64,000 nt of DNA from assembly GCA_049698215.1 (NCBI GenBank), contig JBAVXH010000428.1:1-64000 (forward strand). Reading direction: 5' to 3'. The position numbers and the translations under genes were made by a program. Positions 34,321 through 42,554 of the stretch are shown here, one piece after another. This stretch comes from PALSA-894 sp049698215. GTDB taxonomy: Bacteria; Pseudomonadota; Alphaproteobacteria; Rhizobiales; Xanthobacteraceae. The notes beneath the pieces are model-generated. The model searched no databases. It was not told the DNA's origin and saw only the letters and a list, made by a program, of their open reading frames with translations. Positions within the stretch are counted from its first letter, which is position 1; the number at the start of each line of letters is the position of its first letter.

Positions 34321-35052
34321 ATGATGCAATCGCCGCACATTTTGGTATGGACCGTCGCCTTGCAGCAGGTTCCCGAACCAGCGTGGAGCCGACTCGGGAC
34401 ATTGCTCGACCATGGGGAGCGTGTCCGCGCCGGGCGCTTTGCGTTTGAGCGACACCGGCGGGAATACAGCGCGGCTCACGCATTGAAGCGGCTGATGCTC
34501 ACGGCTGTCGGCGGCATGGCGCCGCATTCATGGTGCTTTGAAACGGATGCATGGGGAAAGCCACGGGTCAGTCCCGAGGTGGGACCCCATTTTAACCTCT
34601 CCCACTGCGCGGGACTTGTGGCATGTGCCGTCAGCAATGAGTTGGAACTCGGTATCGACGTCGAGCCCCTTGATCGAGAGGCGCCCCTCGAAATTGCCAA
34701 AGTCCACTTCACTCCGACGGAGCAAGCTTGGATCGCCGCACTGCCTTCACCGGAGCGCGGCGTGGCTTTCTGGAAGGTCTGGACGCTGAAGGAAGCCTTC
34801 ATCAAAGCGACGGGCCGCGGGCTCAGGCAGCCACTGCACGACTTCAGCGTCGCCTTCGACCCGCTGCGTGTGATTTTTCACGACCAAACGCTTGGAGACA
34901 GCCGTGCATGGCACTTCGAGCAGCGCCAGGTCGGCAGCGCACATATGCTGGCATTGGCCTGGCGCGACCCTGGTCGGCAGGCTTCGGTCGCGCTCCAGGA
35001 GATGCAGTTAGGTCCCTTGTTGGATCGCTTTCGCGCGTTCTCATCGCGCTAG
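34321..35052 (+). CDS. Sfp-type 4'-phosphopantetheinyl transferase
   Basis: 243 aa. Conserved blocks are FERHRREYSAAHALKRLML, FNLSHCAGLVACAVSN, LGIDVEPLDRE (Mg2+-binding Asp and Glu) and FWKVWTLKEAFIKATGRGL (WxxKEA). It transfers phosphopantetheine from CoA to the serine of carrier domains. The cluster has three such domains, on the ligase (Ser537), PKS (Ser1717) and NRPS (Ser1044), so this is the probable activating enzyme. The start is one of two adjacent ATGs at 34321/34324; no strong ribosome-binding site was seen. It lies 30 bp from the divergent PAP2 gene and marks the right edge of the cluster. Confidence 0.93.
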   Translation: MMQSPHILVWTVALQQVPEPAWSRLGTLLDHGERVRAGRFAFERHRREYSAAHALKRLMLTAVGGMAPHSWCFETDAWGKPRVSPEVGPHFNLSHCAGLVACAVSNELELGIDVEPLDREAPLEIAKVHFTPTEQAWIAALPSPERGVAFWKVWTLKEAFIKATGRGLRQPLHDFSVAFDPLRVIFHDQTLGDSRAWHFEQRQVGSAHMLALAWRDPGRQASVALQEMQLGPLLDRFRAFSSR

Positions 35053-35134
35053 CCGCGAACAACCCGGCGCAATTGAAACGCTCTGCCGTTCCCGTTGCGT
35101 GTGGGCGACGTCGTCGTATGGCCCGCGACCACCC

Positions 35135-35767
35135 TCAGGCGTTCGACTTCCGCCACTCTTCGATACGGGCCAGCACCGTCGCGAGATCGGACACATCGAC
35201 GTAACGGCGGCCGATGTCGCGCAGGTTGTCGCGATGCGGCTGCTCCTCGATGTCGCCGACGCAGTCTTCCGGAACGATCGTTCGATAACGATAGCTGAAG
35301 CTATCGACGGCGGTGGCGCGGATGCAGCCTGAGGTGTTGCAGCCCGTCACGATCACCGTGTCGACGCGCTCCTTGTTGAAGTACTCGGCGACGCCGGTGT
35401 TGAAGAAGATCGATGGTCCCTTTTTGCACACGGTCAGGTCATAGAGGGGATCATGCACGCGCGGATCGATACCGGCGCTGGGATGATCGTGCAGGAACGT
35501 TTCGCGCACGGCGCTGATCTTCCAGTACGGCATCTCGCGTTGGTTCATGTAGGCGGTGTTGCAAGAGGCGATCGGCACGTTGCAGCGGCGCGCCACTTCC
35601 AGCAGCTTCACGGTGTTCTCGAACGCGCGCAGAACCAGCGGAGCGCCGCCAAGCGGGTACTGCGGGTCGGTAAACGCGACCATGAAATCCACGACGACGA
35701 TCCCGGGTTTCTGGCCGAAGCCGACCGGCGTGTCGCCATAGGTTCGCCGTTGATAGTCGTCTGTCAT
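35135..35767 (-). CDS. Isochorismatase-family cysteine hydrolase (N-carbamoylsarcosine amidohydrolase-like)
   Basis: 210 aa from ATG at 35767 with GAAGG upstream. The Asp-Lys-Cys triad is visible as VVVDFMVAFTDP, CKKGPSIFFN and VTGCNTSGCIRATAVD. The length and the TGCNTSGC block match the N-carbamoylsarcosine amidase/maleamate amidohydrolase branch, and not isochorismatase proper. These enzymes release ammonia or carbamate from small amides in the cytoplasm. It is transcribed away from the ABC operon at 36036 across a 268-bp gap that holds a palindrome at 35852. The substrate could be the compound imported by that operon; inference only. Confidence 0.88.
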   Translation of the reverse strand: MTDDYQRRTYGDTPVGFGQKPGIVVVDFMVAFTDPQYPLGGAPLVLRAFENTVKLLEVARRCNVPIASCNTAYMNQREMPYWKISAVRETFLHDHPSAGIDPRVHDPLYDLTVCKKGPSIFFNTGVAEYFNKERVDTVIVTGCNTSGCIRATAVDSFSYRYRTIVPEDCVGDIEEQPHRDNLRDIGRRYVDVSDLATVLARIEEWRKSNA

Positions 35768-35851
35768 CTCGCACCTTCGTTTTGGAACCCAACTCAGCAC
35801 CGTCTTCGGCAGCGGTCACTGTCAACGTTTCGTCGTCCTGGCAGTGTAGCG

Positions 35852-35867
35852 CGGTTCTGCTGAACCG
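35852..35867. promoter_or_regulatory. Perfect inverted repeat in the divergent promoter region
   Basis: CGGTTC and GAACCG arms separated by TGCT (16 bp). It lies between the start of the isochorismatase-family gene (35767) and the ABC-transporter operon start (36036), where a shared repressor or activator site would be expected. No regulator gene is adjacent, so the binding protein is unknown. The rest of the gap shows no gene. Confidence 0.4.
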
Positions 35868-36035
35868 AGACGCCGTCGCAAAGTTGGAATGCGACGTCCC
35901 GCAAACTTGACGAGTACACGCTGACAGCGATACAAAATAGCAACTCAATCAGTGGCCAAAAACAACGAGAGTCCAGCTCCGCGGCATCCCGGGGGTCGCG
36001 AGAGAATCCGGACTTGATAACATCCAGAGTAATGA

Positions 36036-37082
36036 ATGCTTGCCGAGCCTCCTGGGACGCGACATCAAGTCGATCGCCGCCAAGTGCTGTGCAGCGCCCT
36101 CGCCGCGGCGCTCCCCGCCATCCCGCTGCCCGCTTTGGCCGCCCCTGCCAAACCTTTGATTGTGGGTGGGCTGCCGGTCACCTGCAACCTGACGCTGCCC
36201 GTCGCCTGCGTCGCCAAGGCGGCCGCGAACACCGCCGACAAGAGCGGCGCTCCGCAGTTCGCTTTCGAATATAGCAAATACAACGGCTGGCCGGAGGTGA
36301 AGGAATCGCTGATGACGGGCCGCATTCCGGCCGCCTACATGCTGGCGCCGCTCGTGATGGACCTGGCCGACAAGAGGATTCCGGTGAAGATCGTCTCGCT
36401 CGGCCACCGGTCCGGCGCCGTGATCATGGTGCGCACCGATTCGCCTTATCAACGTTTCAAGGATCTGACCGGCAAGCGCGTCGCGATCCCGAGCCGGTTC
36501 GCGGTCGACTACCTGTTCCTGCGCAAGATGCTGGCGCAGGAGAACATGACCCCGAAGGAGTTGGAACTCATCGAGATGGCGCCGCCCGACATGCCGGCCG
36601 CGCTCTACGCCAAGGCGGTCGACGCCTACTGCACCGGCGAGCCGTTCGGGGCCTCGGCACAGCGCGCCGGCTATGCGCGGGTGCTGCGGATGACGCGCGA
36701 CGAGTGGCGCAACTACATCTGCTGCGTGCTCACCGTGCGGGAGGAACTGATCAACGAGAACCGGCCGCTGGTCCAGGATCTGGTCAATTACGTGCTCGGC
36801 GCGGGAGTCTGGCTCGATGAACAGCAGGAGAACCGCGAAAAGGCGGTCAAGATCGCTGCCGGACGCCGGTATTTCAACCAGGACCCGAATATCATCCGCT
36901 TTGTGATGGAAAACCCGACGGACCGCGTGACCTACGGCGACCTGCGGATGATCCGCGAGGAGTTCGATGAGCTGATGGAGTTGTCGATCGAGGCCGGCAC
37001 GCTGACCCGGCCCGTCCCCTTCGAGAAATACGTCGACGATAGCTTCGCCAAGGCGGCGCGGGCCGCCCCGATCGGTCTTTGA
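36036..37082 (+). CDS. NMT1/NitT-TauT-type ABC transporter substrate-binding protein
   Basis: 348 aa. The N-terminus DRRQVLCSALAAALPAIPLPALAAP is an RR-containing export signal (Tat or Sec; the exact route is uncertain). The body, with KPLIVGGLPVTCNLTLP and SLMTGRIPAAYMLAPLVMDLA, resembles NrtA/CmpA/SsuA-like periplasmic binding proteins, including the KDLTGKRVAIPSRF block. The C-terminal ~100 residues (VLTVREELINENRPLVQDL onward) match the NrtA-like extension. It is the first gene of a five-gene operon with downstream SCO, cupredoxin, permease and ATPase genes. Ligand unknown. Confidence 0.87.
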   Translation: MLAEPPGTRHQVDRRQVLCSALAAALPAIPLPALAAPAKPLIVGGLPVTCNLTLPVACVAKAAANTADKSGAPQFAFEYSKYNGWPEVKESLMTGRIPAAYMLAPLVMDLADKRIPVKIVSLGHRSGAVIMVRTDSPYQRFKDLTGKRVAIPSRFAVDYLFLRKMLAQENMTPKELELIEMAPPDMPAALYAKAVDAYCTGEPFGASAQRAGYARVLRMTRDEWRNYICCVLTVREELINENRPLVQDLVNYVLGAGVWLDEQQENREKAVKIAAGRRYFNQDPNIIRFVMENPTDRVTYGDLRMIREEFDELMELSIEAGTLTRPVPFEKYVDDSFAKAARAAPIGL

Positions 37083-37684
37083 TGATGCGTTCGAACCTCA
37101 TCCGCCTGAACCGCGCCGCAGTCCTGGTGCTGTCGCTGCTGCTGGCAAGCGTTGCCGCCGTCGCGATCGCGGGGCCGGCGTTAAAGGCCGGCGTATTCGA
37201 TCCGCCGCGTTTGGCGCCCGAGTTCGCGCTAAGCGGCTCTGACGGCGCGGAGGTGACGCTTGCGCGCTACCGCGGCAAAGTCGTGCTGATGGCGTTCGGT
37301 TTCACCAACTGCGCGGCGGTCTGCCCGGTCACGCTGGCGACGCTCGCCGACGCGCGCAGCGGCCTTGGCGAAGCCGCGGGTGCCATACAGGTGATCTTCG
37401 TGACCGTCGATCCCGAGCGCGACGATGCAGCCCGCATGAAGGACTATCTCGAAACGTTCGACCCGAGCTTCGTCGGCGTCACCGGCGAGCCGGACGCGTT
37501 GGCGGCTGTGCGCCAGAGCTATGGGGTCACGGCGGTCAAGCATGGCACCGGCAACGACTACGTGATGGACCATTCGTCGTCCATCTACCTGATCGATCGA
37601 GCCGGCAAGCTGCGCGCGCTGATGCCTTACGGGCACGCTGCGGAAGACTTCGTGCACGACATCAAGCTGCTGTTGGTGCAGTGA
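37082..37684 (+). CDS. SCO1/SenC-family copper-binding thioredoxin-fold protein
   Basis: 200 aa, ATG at 37082 overlapping the preceding TGA by one base (TGATG). An N-terminal membrane anchor (LVLSLLLASVAAVAIAG) is followed by a thioredoxin-like fold with FTNCAAVCPVTLATL (CxxxCP) and the distal His in MDHSSSIYLID, the complete SCO copper site. SCO proteins deliver copper to the CuA centre of haem-copper oxidases or act as copper-dependent thiol reductases. No oxidase genes are nearby; instead it lies inside an ABC importer operon, which is unusual. Confidence 0.92.
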   Translation: MMRSNLIRLNRAAVLVLSLLLASVAAVAIAGPALKAGVFDPPRLAPEFALSGSDGAEVTLARYRGKVVLMAFGFTNCAAVCPVTLATLADARSGLGEAAGAIQVIFVTVDPERDDAARMKDYLETFDPSFVGVTGEPDALAAVRQSYGVTAVKHGTGNDYVMDHSSSIYLIDRAGKLRALMPYGHAAEDFVHDIKLLLVQ

Positions 37685-38181
37685 TGGTCAGCTCCCGCGC
37701 GACGCCCTCGACAGAGACTTTCGGGACGCGCGACCAGCCGCGATTGCGACGCTGGCTTGTCGCGATCGCGCTGTTGCTTGTGCTTGCACCGCTCGGATGG
37801 GCGGCGTTTGCGCCGATCCAACTGGCTTCGCGCGACGAGCTCTTTGAGATTCCGCACGGCACCTGGGCCCGCCGCATGGCCGGCGAAAAGGTCGAGATCC
37901 TGCCGGACACGATCCGGCTGACACTCGGCCTCAACGACGTGCTACTGCTCAGGAACGCGGATGACGTGCCGCAGATGTTCGGCCCGACACTGATCATGCC
38001 AGGCCAGAGCTTCCGCCTGCCGTTCGCGACCGCGTCGACCTACAACTTTGCCTGCACCGCGCATGCCAGCGGGCAACTCAACGTGATCGTCGAGCCGACT
38101 CCGGCGCGCGGCTGGGAGACGCTGCGCTGGCGCTGGCACAGGCTGATGAGCGACATGACGCGGCGTCGCGCAACCGGTTAA
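37684..38181 (+). CDS. Membrane-anchored cupredoxin-like protein with degenerate copper site
   Basis: 165 aa, ATG at 37684 again coupled by TGATG to the SCO gene. One TM helix (WLVAIALLLVLAPLGWAAF) anchors a periplasmic cupredoxin-like domain. It has RNADDVPQMFGPTLIMPGQSF and YNFACTAHASGQLNVIV, matching the N-terminal and C-terminal ligand loops of cupredoxins. Cys and His are kept in FACTAH, but the N-terminal loop has Gln where His is usual (VPQMF), and the axial position seems to be Gln. It may bind copper differently, or structurally only. Function is tied to the SCO protein before it. Confidence 0.75.
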   Translation: MVSSRATPSTETFGTRDQPRLRRWLVAIALLLVLAPLGWAAFAPIQLASRDELFEIPHGTWARRMAGEKVEILPDTIRLTLGLNDVLLLRNADDVPQMFGPTLIMPGQSFRLPFATASTYNFACTAHASGQLNVIVEPTPARGWETLRWRWHRLMSDMTRRRATG

Positions 38182-38205
38182 GCGCACCAACGAGGAGGGA
38201 AACCA

Positions 38206-38976
38206 GTGCGCGGAGTGAGCGCCACGCTGTTAAAGGTTGTGCCACCAATCGTCGTGATCCTGCTTCTGATCGCGATCTGGTGGATCGTCGTCGTGCGCAA
38301 CGACAGCGCGATCTTTCCCACGCCGTTGCAAGTCATCACAGGCGCGTTTGAACTTGCAGAGGACGGGACCCTGGCGGAGCACATCGGCGCGTCGCTGTTC
38401 CGCGTTGGCGCTGGTTTCGGACTGGCGTTTCTGGTGGCGATTCCGCTCGGCCTCTGGATGGGCTGGGTCAGCGGCGCCTATTACACGCTCAACCCTTTCT
38501 TCCAGATGCTGCGGCCGATTTCTCCGATCGCGTGGATCCCGATCGCGATCCTGTGGTTCGGCGTCGGAGACTTCTCACCGATCTTCCTGATCTTCATTTC
38601 GTCGGTGTTTCCGATGATGGTGCAGACCACTGCGGGAGTGCACACCATCGACCGGCGTTACCTCCGCGCGGCCGCGAACTTCGGCGTGTCGCGCTGGACG
38701 CTGTTCCGGCGCGTCGTGATCCCCGCCGTATTGCCGGAGATCATCATCGGAATGCGCATCGGCCTCGGCGTCGCGTGGCTGGTGGTCGTCGCCGCCGAGA
38801 TGATCGCGCTGCGCTCCGGCCTCGGCTATCTGATCATGGACTCGCGCAACGCCGGCAACCGCTACGACCTGGTGATCGCCAGCATGATCATCATTGGCGT
38901 GATCGGCCTGATGCTCGACGGCACCACGCGCCTGCTCGAACGACTGAAGACCGTGAGATGGCGCTATGTCCGATAA
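38206..38976 (+). CDS. ABC transporter permease (NitT/TauT type)
   Basis: 256 aa, GTG start at 38206 with a strong GAGGAGGGA ribosome-binding site. About six hydrophobic helices are visible. The EAA-type loop (RRYLRAAANFGVSRWTLFRRVVIPAVLPEIIIGMRIGLG) matches SsuC/TauC-family inner-membrane permeases. It overlaps the ATPase gene by 11 bp. With the binding protein three genes upstream and the ATPase downstream it makes a complete importer. Confidence 0.94.
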   Translation: MRGVSATLLKVVPPIVVILLLIAIWWIVVVRNDSAIFPTPLQVITGAFELAEDGTLAEHIGASLFRVGAGFGLAFLVAIPLGLWMGWVSGAYYTLNPFFQMLRPISPIAWIPIAILWFGVGDFSPIFLIFISSVFPMMVQTTAGVHTIDRRYLRAAANFGVSRWTLFRRVVIPAVLPEIIIGMRIGLGVAWLVVVAAEMIALRSGLGYLIMDSRNAGNRYDLVIASMIIIGVIGLMLDGTTRLLERLKTVRWRYVR

Positions 38977-39709
38977 GAAGATCGTCGTCGACGGCGTCAC
39001 CAAAAGTTTTGCGTCGAATGGACGCGCGCTGCCGGTCATCGATGGTGTGAGCTTCAACGTCGAAGACGGCGAGTTCGTCGCGATCGTCGGACCTTCCGGC
39101 TGTGGGAAGTCGACACTGATGAACATCATCGCCGGCTTCGAGGCGCAAGATCAGGGCTCGATCAAGGTCGACGGCACCGAACGCGCCGGTCCAAGCCCGA
39201 AGGGTATCGTGATCTCTCAGCACGGCTCGGTGTTTCCGTGGCTGACCGTGCAACAGAATTTGATGTTCGGGCTGAACGGCGCCGGTCACGCCCATAATGC
39301 CGCTCTCGCTGACCACTATACCGACATGGTCGGGCTCAAGGGGTTTGAGGCGGCCTACCCGTACGAGTTGTCAGGCGGCATGCTCAAGCGCGTCGAGATC
39401 GCGCGTGCCCTCGTCGTGAAGCCCCAGATTCTCTACATGGACGAGCCGTTCTCGGCTCTCGACGCGCTGATGAACCTGCGCATGCGGACCGTGCTGCGGC
39501 ACATTCTCGATGAGGAACGCCATACGGTCCTTCTCATCACGCACGACGTCGAGGAAGCTATTTCCATGGCGGATCGCATCATGGTGCTGTCGCCGCGGCC
39601 AGCGACGATTCAAAGCACGTTCCAGGTGACCCTGCCGCGTCCGCGCAAGATCTCAAGTCCGGAAGCGCAAAATTTGCGCGAAGCCCTCCTCAAGGAGCTT
39701 GGACTCTAG
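38966..39709 (+). CDS. ABC transporter ATP-binding protein (NitT/TauT type)
   Basis: 247 aa. Walker A is GPSGCGKST, signature LSGGMLKRVEIARAL (Met-Leu in place of the usual Gln-Gln/Met-Gln), Walker B ILYMDEPFSALD, and switch LLITHDVEEA. The Q-loop is visible as VISQHGSVFPWLTVQQN. Sequence and length match SsuB/TauB. It is the last gene of the operon; a 44-bp convergent gap to the uronate dehydrogenase-like gene shows no strong terminator. Confidence 0.95.
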   Translation: MSDKKIVVDGVTKSFASNGRALPVIDGVSFNVEDGEFVAIVGPSGCGKSTLMNIIAGFEAQDQGSIKVDGTERAGPSPKGIVISQHGSVFPWLTVQQNLMFGLNGAGHAHNAALADHYTDMVGLKGFEAAYPYELSGGMLKRVEIARALVVKPQILYMDEPFSALDALMNLRMRTVLRHILDEERHTVLLITHDVEEAISMADRIMVLSPRPATIQSTFQVTLPRPRKISSPEAQNLREALLKELGL

Positions 39710-39753
39710 GCGCGAAGGTTCGCTGCACTACGATAACCAGTTCGCACGATGCG

Positions 39754-40557
39754 CTACTCGATGCGTGCCGCGTCGCCGTCGAATCCCATCGGCGTATACA
39801 TGCCGCCATGGAACTGCCGCGAGATCGGGTCCTCGGTGTCCGGCGTGCGCATGATGTCCGCCGCATAGTCCTCGGACTTGTCCTGCGGCCGGTAGCCGAG
39901 GAAGTCTAGATCGGCATTGCGGTAGCGCGTGCGCGCGTTGTCGGAGACGCCGTACACCGTGATGAAGTGGTAGTCCGGCGCGTCGATGCAGCACTGGACC
40001 AGATGCACGGTGTCGCGCGGGCTGAGCCAGACATAAAGCAGGCGCCGGTCCGTCGGCTTGTCGCGAAACGCGCCGATGCGCAGGCACGCGACCGACAAGC
40101 CGTGCTTGTCGGCGAACAGGCGGCCGACCGCCTCGCCGAACACTTTGCTGACGCCGTAGATGCCATCCGGCCGCGGGACGACGTTCTGGTCGATGACGCG
40201 GGCGCGCCGGTAGAAGCCGACCGCATGATGCGAGCTCGCATAGACGACACGACGCGCGCCTTGTCGCCGCGCCGCCTCGAACACATTCCAGGTTCCGACG
40301 ATGTTGTTGGGCAGGATCTTGTCCCAGGTGTCCTCGCCCGGAATCGCGCCGAGGTGAACGACGCAGTCGACGCCCCGCATGGCTTCCTCCACCGATGCGA
40401 GATCGGTTAGATCGGCGGGCGCGATTTCTTCGCCGTCACGCGCCGGACCGAGCGGCGCGACATCGGAGAGGCGCAAGCTCGGATAGCGGCCACGCAGGCC
40501 TTCGCGCAACGTGCGCCCGATATGTCCGGCCGCGCCGGTGATGAGAATGCGATTCAT
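39754..40557 (-). CDS. udh: NAD-dependent uronate dehydrogenase-like SDR/epimerase
   Basis: 267 aa. The Rossmann start is ILITGAAGHIGRTLREGL, the catalytic Ser/Tyr/Lys are in YASSHHAVGFY and IYGVSKVFGEAVG, and CLRIGAFRDKPTDRRLL follows. Length and these blocks match bacterial uronate dehydrogenases (~265 aa), which oxidise galacturonate or glucuronate to aldarolactone. Related NAD-dependent epimerases are an alternative. It is 12 bp downstream of a GhrA-like gene on the same strand, so the two form an operon. Confidence 0.77.
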   Translation of the reverse strand: MNRILITGAAGHIGRTLREGLRGRYPSLRLSDVAPLGPARDGEEIAPADLTDLASVEEAMRGVDCVVHLGAIPGEDTWDKILPNNIVGTWNVFEAARRQGARRVVYASSHHAVGFYRRARVIDQNVVPRPDGIYGVSKVFGEAVGRLFADKHGLSVACLRIGAFRDKPTDRRLLYVWLSPRDTVHLVQCCIDAPDYHFITVYGVSDNARTRYRNADLDFLGYRPQDKSEDYAADIMRTPDTEDPISRQFHGGMYTPMGFDGDAARIE

Positions 40558-40569
40558 GCGACCTCTTTT

Positions 40570-41505
40570 TCAGTACCCGAGCTTGATGTCGACCTCTTGC
40601 AGCAGCCCGCCCCCGGCCTCGAGACTGCGGACGTTCGCGACGATTTCGGTGACGAGCTGCGCGACGGTCGGGCGCCGCGCCACGTGCGGCATCACCGTGA
40701 TCTTCGGATGCGACCAAAGCGGGCTCTCCGGCGGCAGCGGTTCCGGATACAGCGCATCCAGCGCCGCGTAGGATAATTGCCCGGAATCGAGCGCCACGAT
40801 CAGGTCCTTGTCCACCACATGCCTGCCACGCCCTACGTTCACCAGCATCGCGCCTTTCGGCATCATGGCCAATGTGCGGGCGCAGAAGATGCCCTCCGTC
40901 TCCGCCGTCAGCGGCAACAGGCAGACCGCGATATCGGTCTGGTTGAGAAACGGCTCGAGCTGATCGGGTCCATGGAAGATCGGGACCTCCTCGGCCTGCC
41001 GCGGCGAGCGCACCCAAGCTGAGATGGGAAAGCCGAGGGACTTCAGGACCAGTGCCGGAGACTTCGCCATCATGCCGAAGCCGAGAAAGCCGACGCGTCT
41101 GTGCTCGGGCCGCGCGATCGGGATCCTGAGCCATTCGTGACGCGCCTGAGCCGCCTGATAGGCCGGCATCTCGCGATGCAGGCGCAGAACGTGCATGACG
41201 ACGTATTCCGTCATCATCGGATCGCCGCCGGGCGGCTCGACTTTTCCAAGTGGGACCTTCGGGAGCTTCGGATGGGGAACAATGTCCTCCACGCCGGCGG
41301 CGCGGCTGAACATCGCTTTCAAATTCGGGAACGCAGGCAGCGCGTCGAAATCCGGATGCATGAAGGCAAGGTATTCGATGTCCTTCACGTCCCCTACGTT
41401 AGGCCAGAAGCGAAGCTCCAGATCGGGAAGCTGTTGGCAAAACGTTTCCGACCACGTCGTTGCAGCGCCGATAATGTGGTCCAGCCCGACGATCAGTAGC
41501 GCCAT
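40570..41505 (-). CDS. ghrA: GhrA-like D-2-hydroxyacid dehydrogenase (glyoxylate/hydroxypyruvate reductase type)
   Basis: 311 aa, ATG at 41505 with GGAGG upstream. Conserved features are the VGFLGFGMMAKSPALVLKSLGF Rossmann segment (GxGxxx region as FGMMAKSP), INVGRGRHV-like LVNVGRGRHVVDKDLI, the catalytic Arg there, ALYPEPLPPESPLWSHPKI (Glu) and VMPHVARRPT (His). These match the GhrA subgroup of D-2-hydroxyacid dehydrogenases. Cytoplasmic; it reduces 2-oxoacids with NAD(P)H. Substrate is not defined, although the pairing with a uronate dehydrogenase suggests sugar-acid catabolism. Confidence 0.84.
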   Translation of the reverse strand: MALLIVGLDHIIGAATTWSETFCQQLPDLELRFWPNVGDVKDIEYLAFMHPDFDALPAFPNLKAMFSRAAGVEDIVPHPKLPKVPLGKVEPPGGDPMMTEYVVMHVLRLHREMPAYQAAQARHEWLRIPIARPEHRRVGFLGFGMMAKSPALVLKSLGFPISAWVRSPRQAEEVPIFHGPDQLEPFLNQTDIAVCLLPLTAETEGIFCARTLAMMPKGAMLVNVGRGRHVVDKDLIVALDSGQLSYAALDALYPEPLPPESPLWSHPKITVMPHVARRPTVAQLVTEIVANVRSLEAGGGLLQEVDIKLGY

Positions 41506-41561
41506 GCGACCTCCAATGCGGCGCCAACCGGCGCGTCACGCTTTCCAAGATGACAGGATAG

Positions 41562-41606
41562 GCATGATCCCGAAAAGTGGACACCGGTTTTCGGACAAGA
41601 TCATGC
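41562..41606. repeat. 45-bp palindromic repeat, copy 1
   Basis: Outer arms GCATGATC and GATCATGC enclose inner arms CCGAAAA and TTTTCGG, so the element folds into an interrupted hairpin. A second copy lies at 55380-55424 with the same ends and a few internal changes. It is intergenic, between the GhrA-like gene and the SDR gene. It resembles a dispersed palindromic element I associate with Rhizobiales genomes; that recollection is knowledge, not a search. Confidence 0.85.
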
Positions 41607-41643
41607 CTGAACAAGAGGACGACTTGATCAACCCAACGTCTGC

Positions 41644-42444
41644 TCACCGCCCAACCAGATTGGTCAGCGCACCGCCCGTTGCGGTGCGCCCGCCGTCGAC
41701 GACGAACTGTCCGCCGGTGGTGTTGGAGGAAAGGTCGGAGCAGAGGAAGAGCACGAGGTTCGCGACCTCATCCGGCGTGGTGTAGCGCCCGCTCGGGATC
41801 GCTGTCCGGTAGCGCTCACCGACCGAGGCCGGATTGCCGGGCGCGAGTTGCTCCTCGAGGTCGTGGATCATGCGCGTATCGACCGGCCCCGGGCAAACGC
41901 AATTCACCCGAATGCCCTGACGCGCGACTTCGCCCGCCGCCACTTTGGTGAGCCCGATCACGGCGTGCTTCGAGGCCACATAGGCCGGCATGCCCGGCGT
42001 GCCGACCAGACCGGCCACCGAAGCGGTGTTGACCACCGCGCCGCTCCCCTGGCGGATCATCTCCGGCAACACATGACGCAGGCCGAGGAAGACTCCCTTC
42101 ACATTCACATTGATCACCTGGTCGAACACCGCCTCGTCGTACTCGGCGATCGTTGCGACCTTGCCTTCGATACCGGCGTTGTTGAAGAAGCAGTCGATCC
42201 GGCCGAATTTTTCGATCGCCGCCTTCACATAAGCCTTCACATCTTCCGACTTGGTGACATCGGCCGTCGCAGGCGCGGCTTCCCCGCCGTTCTGGCGAAT
42301 GATGCCGACGGTCGCTTGCGAGCCCACGGCGTCGTGGTCCACCACCACGACCTTCGCACCATGGCGTGCGAACGCCACCGATGTCGCGCGGCCGATGCCG
42401 TTGCCGCCGCCGGTGACCAGCGCAACCTTGCCGGAGAAATCCAT
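41644..42444 (-). CDS. Short-chain dehydrogenase/reductase (glucose/3-oxoacyl type)
   Basis: 266 aa. Cofactor motif ALVTGGGNGIGRATSVAFA (TGxxxGIG), NNAG as CFFNNAGIEG, active-site Ser in VNTASVAGLVG and YVASKHAVIGLTK (YxxxK), PG-turn NCVCPGPVDTRM. A classical SDR with complete catalytic residues; the substrate cannot be assigned. It lies 200 bp from the GhrA-like gene with the palindromic repeat in between, and 110 bp from the upstream flavoenzyme gene; that gap shows no gene. Confidence 0.9.
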   Translation of the reverse strand: MDFSGKVALVTGGGNGIGRATSVAFARHGAKVVVVDHDAVGSQATVGIIRQNGGEAAPATADVTKSEDVKAYVKAAIEKFGRIDCFFNNAGIEGKVATIAEYDEAVFDQVINVNVKGVFLGLRHVLPEMIRQGSGAVVNTASVAGLVGTPGMPAYVASKHAVIGLTKVAAGEVARQGIRVNCVCPGPVDTRMIHDLEEQLAPGNPASVGERYRTAIPSGRYTTPDEVANLVLFLCSDLSSNTTGGQFVVDGGRTATGGALTNLVGR

Positions 42445-42554
42445 GTGACGCCCCTACTCGATGATCGCGAAGTCTAACATCGGCACGCGAAGCTGGTGCT
42501 CACTTCTATATCCGCTCTCGGCGTCTGCCGATGCGCGAAACGCATAGCCACTCC

